Below are positions 34,615 through 42,585 of a stretch of DNA of 64,000 bases, piece by piece. The notes under the pieces were generated by a model, which was given only the letters and a program-made list of their open reading frames with translations, was not told the DNA's origin and made no database searches. Position numbers and translations under genes: made by a program. The number at the start of each line of letters is the position of its first letter. Position 1 is the first letter of the stretch. The stretch is from Streptomyces alfalfae (GTDB lineage: Bacteria > Actinomycetota > Actinomycetes > Streptomycetales > Streptomycetaceae), in assembly GCF_004127445.1 (NCBI RefSeq), contig NZ_QEXM01000051.1, forward strand, positions 186,001 to 250,000, in the 5' to 3' direction.

Positions 34615-37179
34615 ATGCCCGTACTGACGCGCGACGAAGCGCAGACCCGTGCCCAGCTCATCGATGTCCACCGGTACACGGTCGAACTCGATCTGACCCG
34701 GGCGGCCGACCCCGCCTGCGAGACCTTCGCGTCACACACCGCCATCCGCTTCAGCGCCCGCGCGGACGGCGCGACCTTCGTCGAGCTGAAGCCCGCCACC
34801 CTGCGCTCCGCCACCCTCGACGGGCAGCCCCTCGACACCACCGCACTCGACGGCAACCGCCTCACCCTCGACGGCCTCACCCCCGGCGAACACGAGCTCC
34901 GCGTCGACGCCACCATGCGCTACTCGCACACCGGCGAAGGCATGCACCGCTTCACCGACCCCAGCGACGGCGAGACCTACCTCTACACCCAGCTGTTCAT
35001 GGAAGACGTCCAGCGCGTCTTCGCCGCCTTCGACCAACCCGACCTGAAGGCCGTCTTCGAGGTGACCGTCACCGCTCCCGAGAGCTGGACCGTCCTCGCC
35101 AACGGCGTCACCGAACACCTCGGCGGCGGAAAGTGGCGGGCCGCACCCACCCCCCGCGTCTCCACCTACCTCGTCGCCGTCGCCGCGGGCCCCTGGCACT
35201 CCGTACGCACCGAACACCGCGGCCTGCCCTTCGGCCTCCACTGCCGCCGCTCACTCGCCCCCTTCCTGGAGGCCGACGCCGACGAGCTCCTCGACATCAC
35301 CCGCGCCTGCTTCGACCGCTTCCACGACACATTCGACGAGCCCTACCCCTTCGACTCCTACGACCAGGCGTTCGTCCCCGAATTCAACGCCGGCGCCATG
35401 GAGAACCCCGGACTCGTCACCTTCCGCGACGAGTACGTCTTCCGCTCCGCCGTCACCGACACCGAACGCCGGAGCCGCGCCGTCACCATCGCCCACGAGA
35501 TGGCCCACATGTGGTTCGGCGACCTCGTCACCCTGCGCTGGTGGGACGACATCTGGCTGAACGAGTCCTTCGCCGAGTACATGGGCTACCAGATCACCGC
35601 CGAAGCCACCCTCCCCCGAGCTCTCAACTCCGTTCGAGCAGGGGATACCCCATCCACCGACCCGTGGACCGACTTCGCCATCGCCCGCAAAGCCTGGGGC
35701 TACGACGCCGACCAGCGCCCCTCCACCCACCCCGTGGCCCCCGACCCCGACGCCGTGCCCGACACCGCGTCCGCGCTGCTCAACTTCGACGGCATCTCCT
35801 ACGCCAAGGGCGCGAGCGCCCTGCGCCAGCTCGTCACCTGGCTCGGCGAGAAGGACTTCCTCGCCGGCATCAACACCCACTTCGCCCGCCACAAGTTCTC
35901 CAACGCCACCCTCGCCGACTTCATCGACTCCCTCGCCCACGCCACCGACCGCGACGTCCACTCCTGGGCCGCGGCATGGCTGCGCACGACCGGCGTCGAC
36001 ACCCTGACCTCCAAGGTCAACCACGCCGGACGCCAGTGGACCCTCGACATCGACCGCGACGGAGGCCGCACCGACGGCCGCCCCCACCGCGTCACCGTCG
36101 GCGTCTACGACCGCGACCTCGCGGGCGGCCCCGCACTCGTCCTGCGCGAGCGCTTCGAGACCGACGTGCCCGCCACCACCACCGTCGAACGCGACGGCGG
36201 CTGCCCCGCCCTCGTCGTCCCCAACGACCAGGACGTCACCTACGCCAAGATCCGCCTCGACGCGGCATCCCAGGAGACCGCCCTCGCGAGCCTCTCCCGG
36301 GTCCCCGACCCCCTCACCCGCGCCGTCCTGTGGAACAGCCTGCGCGACATGGTCCGCGACGGCGAACTCGCCCCCGCCCGCTACCTGAGGGCCGCCCAGA
36401 CCCACCTCCCCGAGGAGAGCGACCTCGCCGTCGTCCAAGGCGTCCTCACCTTCGCCACCACCCACATCGCCGGCCGCTACACGGGCCCCGACGAACGGCC
36501 CGCCGCCCTCGCCACCCTCGGCGAACTCTGCCGCGACCTGATCCGCCGCACCGAGGACGGCTCCCACCCGGGCCTGCGCCTCACCGCCGTCCGCGGCGCC
36601 ATCAACGTCGCCACCCAGCCCGCACCCCTGGAGGCCTGGCTCACCGAGGGCACCGTCCCCGGCGGCCCCGAACTCGACCCCGAACTGCGCTGGCACATCC
36701 TCGCCCGCCTCGCCGTCCTCGACGCCACCGACGAGGCCGCCATCACCGCCGAACTGGCCCGCGACCCCAGCGCCACCGGCCAGGAAGGCGCCGCACGCTG
36801 CCGCGCCGCACTGCCCGACGCCGCCGCCAAACAGGCCGCGTGGGAGGCCATGTTCGCCACCGACGACCTGTCCAACTACCTCCTCAAGGCCACCGCCCAG
36901 GGCTTCTGGCAGCCCGAACAGGCCGACTTCGTACGCGAGTACGTGCCGCGCTACTACGAGGACGCCGTTGCCGTGGCCGCCCGCCGCGGCCCCGCCATCG
37001 CCGCCGTCATCGGCGGCTTCGCCTTCCCCGCCCCGCTCGTCGACACCGAAACCCTCCGCCTCGGCGAACGCTGCCTGCGCGACACCGACCCCACCCCCGC
37101 CCTGCGCCGCAGACTCACCGACCAACTCGACGACCTCGCACGGGCCCTGCGCGTACGCGAGGGCGACGGCACGGCCTGA
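34615..37179 (+). CDS. pepN: Aminopeptidase N (M1 family)
   Basis: 854 aa. M1 zinc aminopeptidase that removes N-terminal residues from peptides in the cytoplasm. The exopeptidase motif is EFNAGAMENPGLVTF; the zinc site is His294-Glu295-x-x-His298 (TIAHEMAHMWFGD) with Glu317 in WLNESFAEYMGY. The C-terminal ERAP1-like helical domain is complete. Just after the zinc site, residues about 333-347 (LPRALNSVRAGDTPS) interrupt what would otherwise be a continuous ITAEAT/TDPWTDFAIARK segment; they are encoded by a palindromic repeat (see separate entry). ATG 34615 is the natural start (MPVLTRDEAQTRAQLIDVHR). Confidence 0.95.
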   Translation: MPVLTRDEAQTRAQLIDVHRYTVELDLTRAADPACETFASHTAIRFSARADGATFVELKPATLRSATLDGQPLDTTALDGNRLTLDGLTPGEHELRVDATMRYSHTGEGMHRFTDPSDGETYLYTQLFMEDVQRVFAAFDQPDLKAVFEVTVTAPESWTVLANGVTEHLGGGKWRAAPTPRVSTYLVAVAAGPWHSVRTEHRGLPFGLHCRRSLAPFLEADADELLDITRACFDRFHDTFDEPYPFDSYDQAFVPEFNAGAMENPGLVTFRDEYVFRSAVTDTERRSRAVTIAHEMAHMWFGDLVTLRWWDDIWLNESFAEYMGYQITAEATLPRALNSVRAGDTPSTDPWTDFAIARKAWGYDADQRPSTHPVAPDPDAVPDTASALLNFDGISYAKGASALRQLVTWLGEKDFLAGINTHFARHKFSNATLADFIDSLAHATDRDVHSWAAAWLRTTGVDTLTSKVNHAGRQWTLDIDRDGGRTDGRPHRVTVGVYDRDLAGGPALVLRERFETDVPATTTVERDGGCPALVVPNDQDVTYAKIRLDAASQETALASLSRVPDPLTRAVLWNSLRDMVRDGELAPARYLRAAQTHLPEESDLAVVQGVLTFATTHIAGRYTGPDERPAALATLGELCRDLIRRTEDGSHPGLRLTAVRGAINVATQPAPLEAWLTEGTVPGGPELDPELRWHILARLAVLDATDEAAITAELARDPSATGQEGAARCRAALPDAAAKQAAWEAMFATDDLSNYLLKATAQGFWQPEQADFVREYVPRYYEDAVAVAARRGPAIAAVIGGFAFPAPLVDTETLRLGERCLRDTDPTPALRRRLTDQLDDLARALRVREGDGTA
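35611..35655. repeat. Palindromic repeat-like insertion inside pepN
   Basis: The 45 bases begin CTCCCCCGAGCTCT and end GAGCAGGGGATACCCCA. They resemble small C/G-run palindromic repeats found between genes in Streptomyces, with complementary CCCC...GGGG and GCTC...GAGC arms and a GGGG-ATA-CCCC hairpin. Length is a multiple of three, so the pepN frame survives. Confidence 0.55.
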
Positions 37180-37321
37180 CCCCGGACCGCCCGACGTAGG
37201 TCCCGCGGCCTACACCCCCTGGTCCCAACCGACGATCCGACACCCGGCAGGCCCGACCTAGGCTCGATCGAGAACCGGGCCGGGCCCGCCGCCCCGGCCC
37301 CTCCAGCCCAGAGGAGCCCCC

Positions 37322-38179
37322 ATGATCGTCGTGACCGGAGCCACCGGGAACGTAGGCCGCGCCCTCGTCGACCGCCTCGGCGCCGAAGGCGCCCCCGTAC
37401 GCGCCCTGACCCGCGACCCCCGGCGAGCCCGGCTCCACCCGGCCGCCACCGTCGCACGGCTCGACCTCGCCGACGAACACACCGCCCCCGACGACCTCAC
37501 CACCGCACTCAAGGGCGCCACCCGGCTCTTCCTCCACCTGCGGGCCGCGGGCGACCACACCGCGGCACTCCTCCGAGCCGCCGCCGAGGCCGGAGTCACC
37601 CACGTCACCGTCCTGTCGTCCGGCATCATCCAAGAAGGCGCCGACACCAGCCACCCCATCCACGTCATGCACGCCGAACTCGAAGCCCACGTCCGGCACA
37701 GCGGCCTCGACCACACCCTCCTGCGGCCCAACGCCTTCGCCACCAACTCCCTGCAATGGGCACCCCAGACACACGTCGGCGACACCGTCCGCGGCCCCTT
37801 CGCCCAAGCCGCCACCGCCCCCATCCACGAGGCCGACATCGCCGAAGTCGCCGCCCGCACCCTCCTCGACGACACCCACCGGGGCGCCGTCCACCGCCTC
37901 ACCGGGCCCCACGCCCTCACCACCGAACAGCAGATCCACGCCATCGGCACCGCACTCGGCAGGCCCCTGCGCTTCATCGACGTACCCCCCGAGGACATCG
38001 GCCCCGAGACGTTCCCGCACGTCCCGCCGCAGATGCTGCCCGCCCTCCTCGCCTCCTTCGCCGAAACCGTCGGCGTCGAACCCGAGATCACCACCACCGT
38101 CGAAACCGTCACCGGCCGCCCCGCCCGCACCTTCGACCAGTGGGCCCACGATCACAGGGACGACTTCCGCAAACCCTGA
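37322..38179 (+). CDS. NmrA-like NAD(P)-binding protein
   Basis: 285 aa. MIVVTGATGNVGRALVDRLG is the TGxxGxxG dinucleotide-binding motif; the rest (ALTRDPRRA, HVTVLSSGIIQEG, LLRPNAFATNSLQW) follows the atypical short-chain dehydrogenase/NmrA family, which includes NAD(P)H sensors and quinone reductases. No catalytic YxxxK is seen at the usual place, so a sensor or atypical reductase is more likely than a classical dehydrogenase. Stand-alone, with AGAGGAG before the ATG. Confidence 0.8.
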   Translation: MIVVTGATGNVGRALVDRLGAEGAPVRALTRDPRRARLHPAATVARLDLADEHTAPDDLTTALKGATRLFLHLRAAGDHTAALLRAAAEAGVTHVTVLSSGIIQEGADTSHPIHVMHAELEAHVRHSGLDHTLLRPNAFATNSLQWAPQTHVGDTVRGPFAQAATAPIHEADIAEVAARTLLDDTHRGAVHRLTGPHALTTEQQIHAIGTALGRPLRFIDVPPEDIGPETFPHVPPQMLPALLASFAETVGVEPEITTTVETVTGRPARTFDQWAHDHRDDFRKP

Positions 38180-38241
38180 CCCCACACCCTCCCGCCCGGC
38201 CCTAGCACCCCGCCGGGCGCCACCACGCGGCACCAGTACGC

Positions 38242-38276
38242 AAGTACCACTTTCGGGTTCCGTTCCCCGAAGTACC
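38242..38276 (+). promoter_or_regulatory. Symmetric region before the decarboxylase/N-hydroxylase operon
   Basis: TTCGGG-N8-CCCGAA (38252-38257, 38266-38271) lies within a direct repeat of AAGTACC (38242-38248 and 38270-38276). It does not match the DmdR1/IdeR iron box. Candidate operator only. Confidence 0.4.
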
Positions 38277-38342
38277 CGGGCAAACGGTGCGTGCGTTGTA
38301 CAGGCTGGTCCCCCTGTACGCGCGCATCCGGAGGACACGCCC

Positions 38343-39767
38343 ATGAGCACCCCGCCGCCCCTCGCCGGAGGCGCCCACGGCCCCGATGCCCTCCGGCCCC
38401 TGCTCGCCACCACCCTCGACGCCCTCTGCCAAGGCGCCACAGCCCGCCGGGGCCCCCTGCCCGCAGGGGGCCCCGCAGCCGTCACCGACCGCCTCCGCAC
38501 CGCCGCCCTACCCCTCCTCCCCGAACACGGCGAAGGCGCCGAAACCGCCCTGCGCACCCTCGTCCACGCACTCGCCGAAGGCACCGCCGACCCCGCCGAC
38601 CCCCTCTGCGCCGCCCACCTGCACTGCCCACCCCTCGCCGTCGCAGCCGCCGCCGACCTCGCCGCGTCCGCACTCAACCCCTCCATGGACTCCTGGGACC
38701 AGGCACCCGCCGCCTCCGCACTCGAAGCACTCCTCACCCGCACCCTCACCGCCCTGATCCACGAGAACGGCGACGCCCTCGTCACCACCGGCGGCACCGA
38801 GGCCAACCAGCTCGCCCTCCTCCTCGCCCGCGAGCACCCCACCACCCAAGACCCCCCACGCCTCCTCATCGGCGCCAACGCCCACCACAGCCTCGCCCGC
38901 GCCACCTGGCTCCTCGGCCTGCCCGCCCCCCACGTCATCCCCACCCCCACCGGCACCCTCGACCCCGCCGCCCTCGACGAAGCCCTCACCACCCTCGCCG
39001 ACCGACCCGGCACCCCCCTCGTCGCCGCCACCGCCGGCACCACCGACGCCGGACTCATCGACCCCCTCGACGACATCGCCGACGTCTGCGCCACCCACAC
39101 CGCCCGCCTCCACATCGACGCCGCCTACGGCGCGGGCCTCCTCTTCAGCGACGCACGCAAACACCTCGTCCACGGCATCCACCGCGCCGACACCGTCACC
39201 CTCGACCTGCACAAATTCGGCTGGCAACCCGCAGCCGCCGGCCTCCTCGCCGTACGCGAGCCCACCGACCTCACCGCACTCACCCACAGCGCCGACTACC
39301 TCAACGCCGACGACGACACCGAAGCAGGCCTGCCCGACCTCCTCGGCCGCTCCCTGCGCACCACCCGCCGCCCCGACATCCTCAAGATCGCCGTCACCCT
39401 CAAGGCCCTCGGCCGCCAAGGCCTCGGCGCCCTCGTCGACCACGTCTGCGACCGCGCCCACGAGCTCGCCGCCCTCATCGACAAGCACCCCCGCCTCGAA
39501 CTCCACGCCACCCCCACCATCAGCACCGTCCTCTTCCGCCCCACCGACGCCGACGACCACGACATCGCCCGCCTCCGCAGACACCTCCTCGACCTCGGCG
39601 CCGCCGTCCTCGGCCGCGCCGACCTCGCAGGACAGCGCTGGCTCAAAGCAACCCTGCTCAACCCCCACACCCGCACCGAAGACCTCACCGAACTCCTCGC
39701 CCGCGTCGACCACCACCACCCGGCCCCCACCACCCCCCACCCCACGGAAGGAACCACCCGCCGATGA
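38343..39767 (+). CDS. PLP-dependent group II decarboxylase (DesA-like)
   Basis: 474 aa. NPSMDSWDQAPAASALEALL and ALVTTGGTEANQLALLLARE are typical of the glutamate/lysine/2,4-diaminobutyrate decarboxylase family; LHIDAAYGAGLLFSD contains the PLP aspartate, and DLHKFGWQPAAAG carries the Schiff-base lysine. Overlap with a lysine/ornithine-type N-hydroxylase (ATGA) suggests it makes a diamine such as cadaverine or putrescine for N-hydroxylation, as in desferrioxamine synthesis (DesA-DesB). The acyltransferase and NIS synthetase that should follow are absent. Codons favour C and A at third positions. Confidence 0.88.
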   Translation: MSTPPPLAGGAHGPDALRPLLATTLDALCQGATARRGPLPAGGPAAVTDRLRTAALPLLPEHGEGAETALRTLVHALAEGTADPADPLCAAHLHCPPLAVAAAADLAASALNPSMDSWDQAPAASALEALLTRTLTALIHENGDALVTTGGTEANQLALLLAREHPTTQDPPRLLIGANAHHSLARATWLLGLPAPHVIPTPTGTLDPAALDEALTTLADRPGTPLVAATAGTTDAGLIDPLDDIADVCATHTARLHIDAAYGAGLLFSDARKHLVHGIHRADTVTLDLHKFGWQPAAAGLLAVREPTDLTALTHSADYLNADDDTEAGLPDLLGRSLRTTRRPDILKIAVTLKALGRQGLGALVDHVCDRAHELAALIDKHPRLELHATPTISTVLFRPTDADDHDIARLRRHLLDLGAAVLGRADLAGQRWLKATLLNPHTRTEDLTELLARVDHHHPAPTTPHPTEGTTRR

Positions 39768-41212
39768 CCGGCACGCCCGACCAGCCAGGACCCGAGCCGC
39801 TCACCACCCCCGAAGCCCCCCGCGACCTGGTCGGCATCGGCATCGGACCCTTCAACCTCTCCCTCGCCGCCCTCGCCCAGCCCCTCACCGGACTCGACAC
39901 CGCCTTCTACGACCAGCGGCCCGCCTTCCACTGGCACCCCGGACTCCTCATCGAAGGCGCCACCCTCCAAGTCCCCTTCCTCGCCGACCTCGTCACCCTC
40001 GCCGACCCCGCCAACCCCTGGACCTTTCTCAACTACCTCAAGACCCGCGAACGCCTCTACCCCTTCTACTTCGCCGAGCGCTTCCACATCCAACGCGCCG
40101 AATACGACGCCTACTGCCGCTGGGTCAGCGAGAACCTCCCCGCACTCCACTTCCGCCACCACGTCGACGCCGTCCGCTGGAACCCCGAACACGCACTCTT
40201 CGAAGTCGACCACACCCGACTCGACACCCAAGGAGAAGCCGAAGCCCTCTGCCGCACCCACACCAAGAACATCGCCCTCGGCATCGGCACCGCCCCCCAC
40301 ATCCCCGAACCCCTCAAACCCCTCACCCAGGCGCCCGGCGTCCCCGTCATCCACTCCGCCGACTACCTCGACCACCGCGACACCCTCCTGAAGGCCGAAC
40401 ACATCACCGTCATCGGCTCCGGCCAGTCAGGCGCCGAGATCTTCCTCGACCTGCTCCGCGCCCGCCCCACCGGACACGAAAAACTCCACTGGCTCGCCCG
40501 TACCGAAGCCTTCGCACCCATGGAGTACTCCAAGCTCGGCCTCGAACACTTCACCCCCGACTACACCCGCTATTTCCACGCACTCCCCGAAGCCGTACGC
40601 GACGGCCTCACCCCCCGCCAATGGCAACTCCACAAAGGCATCGACGCCGACACCATCGCCGCCATCCACGACCAGCTCTACCAACGCACCCTCCACGGCG
40701 GCTGGCCCGACGCCGTCCTCACCCCCGGCGTCGCCGTACGCACCGCCGGACGCGTCGGCGCCACCCGCGTCGAACTCCACCTGGAACACCTCCAGCAAGG
40801 CACCCGCTCCCGCCTCACCACCGACGCCGTCATCCTCGCCACCGGCTACCACGAACGCCCCCTCGACCAACTCCTCGCCGGACTCGACCCCCACATCCGC
40901 AAGGACACCGCCGACCGCCCCCGTATCGACGAGCAGTACCGCCTCGACCTCGACCCCGCCATCACCCGCACCGGCAGCAACATCTACGTACAGAACGCCG
41001 AACGCCACAGCCACGGCGTCGGCGCCCCCGACCTCGGCCTCGCCGCCTGGCGCAGCGCCACCATCCTCAACACCCTCACCGGCGCCCACCCCTACCCACT
41101 GCCGGCCCGCACCGCCTTCACCAGCTTCGGCCTCCAGAGCCCCCACACCCCCGGCGCCACCACCGGACCCATCGGCGGACAACGCGGAAAACTCGTCCGC
41201 CTCAAAAGCTGA
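39764..41212 (+). CDS. Lysine/ornithine (diamine) N-monooxygenase
   Basis: 482 aa. RDLVGIGIGPFNLSLAALAQ is the FAD motif of siderophore N-hydroxylases; EGATLQVPFLADLVTLADP and LNYLKTRERLYPFYFAERFH are diagnostic for the IucD/SidA/DesB group. A second dinucleotide fold ITVIGSGQSGAEIFLDLL binds NADPH, and VILATGYHERPL is the conserved ATGY motif. The enzyme hydroxylates a terminal amine with O2 and NADPH. The start overlaps the decarboxylase stop. With no acyltransferase or synthetase next door, the product may feed a distant siderophore cluster or another N-hydroxyamine route. Confidence 0.92.
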   Translation: MTGTPDQPGPEPLTTPEAPRDLVGIGIGPFNLSLAALAQPLTGLDTAFYDQRPAFHWHPGLLIEGATLQVPFLADLVTLADPANPWTFLNYLKTRERLYPFYFAERFHIQRAEYDAYCRWVSENLPALHFRHHVDAVRWNPEHALFEVDHTRLDTQGEAEALCRTHTKNIALGIGTAPHIPEPLKPLTQAPGVPVIHSADYLDHRDTLLKAEHITVIGSGQSGAEIFLDLLRARPTGHEKLHWLARTEAFAPMEYSKLGLEHFTPDYTRYFHALPEAVRDGLTPRQWQLHKGIDADTIAAIHDQLYQRTLHGGWPDAVLTPGVAVRTAGRVGATRVELHLEHLQQGTRSRLTTDAVILATGYHERPLDQLLAGLDPHIRKDTADRPRIDEQYRLDLDPAITRTGSNIYVQNAERHSHGVGAPDLGLAAWRSATILNTLTGAHPYPLPARTAFTSFGLQSPHTPGATTGPIGGQRGKLVRLKS

Positions 41213-41301
41213 GACGACACCCCCGGCACCCTCGGACATTCCCTGCGAAAAAAAACGACCCACAACGAAATACCGCGCCACACAAGCCTGTTCAGCCCAG
41301 C

Positions 41302-42501
41302 ATGACCACCCACACCAGCGCCACACCCACCACCGGCACCACCTGGACCGCGGCCTTCCGCTCCGCCGTCATCAGCCCCCACGAGAGCATCGACCTCTTC
41401 GAGATCCGCAGCTTCACCGCCCAGACCCTCCGCCAAGTCATCCGCCTCGACGGCGGCGGCACCGCCCTGCGCCTCCACCTCAGCAACCGCTACGGCCGAC
41501 AACCCCTCCACATCGGCGGCGCCCACCTCGCCCGACGCACCACGGGCAGCACCATCGACCCCACCACCGACACCCCCCTCACCGTCGACGGCGCCCACGA
41601 CTTCACCATCCCCGCCGGCGCCGACGTCACCACCGACCCCCTCCACCAGACCGTCACCGCGGGCGACGAATGGGCCCTCACCCTCTGGCTCCCCGACGAC
41701 ACGGGCCCCGCCACCTACTCCGCCGTCCCCCTGCGCACCGGCTACACCGTCCCCGGCAACGCCCTCACCGCACCCACCCTCGACGGCGCCGAAGACCTCC
41801 AGGAACTCGCCACCCGCCACTACATCAGCGGCGCCGACGTCCTCGCCCCCACCGGCACACCCGTCACCGTCGCCTTCGGCGACTCCTGGTTCGAAGGCGC
41901 CGGCACCACCCACGACACCGACAACCGCTTCCCCGACCTGCTCAACAACCGCCTCCGCGCCGCCGGACACCCCGGCTGGACCGTCAACACCGGCATCTCC
42001 GCCAACCGCCTGCTCACCGACGAAATCGGCGAACACGCCCTCGCCCGCCTCCAGCGCGACGCCCTCGACATCCCCGGCGCCACCCACGTGCTGATCCACT
42101 TCGGCCTCAACGACCTCGGCATCCCCGGCCAGGAGGCCTACCCCGACCCCGCCCCCATCCCCACCGCAGCCGACCTCATCACCGGCCTCACCACCCTCGC
42201 CGACCGCATCCACGCCGCCGGCCTCACCGCCATCACCACCACCGTCGGCCCCTACAAGGACACCGTCTACGAGGGCTACTCCACCCCCGAAGGCGTCGCC
42301 GTCGCCCGCGAGGTCAACGCCTGGATACGCGGCGCGGACAGCCCCTTCGACGCCTACGCCGACTTCGCCGCCGCCGTCGCGGACCCCGCCGACCCCGACC
42401 GGATCCACGACGACTACGACAGCGGCGACGGCCTCCACGTCAACGACGCCGGCGCCCAGGCACTCGCCGACACCGTCGACCTCGCCACCCTCAAGAACTG
42501 A
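41302..42501 (+). CDS. SGNH/GDSL-type esterase
   Basis: 399 aa. An N-terminal beta-sandwich region (about 1-180) with RLHLSNRYGRQPLHIGGAHL precedes the hydrolase domain: VTVAFGDSWFEGAGTT (block I, Ser of GDS), NTGISANRLL (block II), IHFGLNDLGIPG (block III, Asn) and DGLHVNDAGAQAL (block V, Asp and His). No export signal is visible. Such two-domain proteins are esterases or deacetylases of glycans and small esters. It follows the N-hydroxylase by 89 bases; the interval contains an A8 run, rare here. A link to the N-hydroxylase pathway is possible but unproven. Confidence 0.85.
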   Translation: MTTHTSATPTTGTTWTAAFRSAVISPHESIDLFEIRSFTAQTLRQVIRLDGGGTALRLHLSNRYGRQPLHIGGAHLARRTTGSTIDPTTDTPLTVDGAHDFTIPAGADVTTDPLHQTVTAGDEWALTLWLPDDTGPATYSAVPLRTGYTVPGNALTAPTLDGAEDLQELATRHYISGADVLAPTGTPVTVAFGDSWFEGAGTTHDTDNRFPDLLNNRLRAAGHPGWTVNTGISANRLLTDEIGEHALARLQRDALDIPGATHVLIHFGLNDLGIPGQEAYPDPAPIPTAADLITGLTTLADRIHAAGLTAITTTVGPYKDTVYEGYSTPEGVAVAREVNAWIRGADSPFDAYADFAAAVADPADPDRIHDDYDSGDGLHVNDAGAQALADTVDLATLKN

Positions 42502-42505
42502 GCGG

Positions 42506-42585
42506 CACGGACACCAGAAAACCGGCGCGAACACCAGAAAACCGGCGCGAACACCAGAAAACCGGCACGGACACTAGAACACCGG
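42506..42585. repeat. 20-bp tandem repeat, four copies, spanning a stop codon
   Basis: Four exact 20-base registers at 42506, 42526, 42546 and 42566 with core ACACCAGAAAACCGGC; copies two and three are identical. The last copy contains the stop codon of the minus-strand nucleotidase (CTA, 42574-42576). It joins two convergent genes. Confidence 0.9.

Noticed and set aside
38180..38342. Iron box for the decarboxylase/N-hydroxylase operon
   Set aside because: No match to the TTAGGTTAGGCTCACCTAA-type consensus; only an unrelated dyad and direct repeat are present.
42506..42585. CRISPR or replication-origin iterons from the 20-bp repeats
   Set aside because: The copies abut with no spacers, there are only four, and no replication protein or DnaA gene is near.
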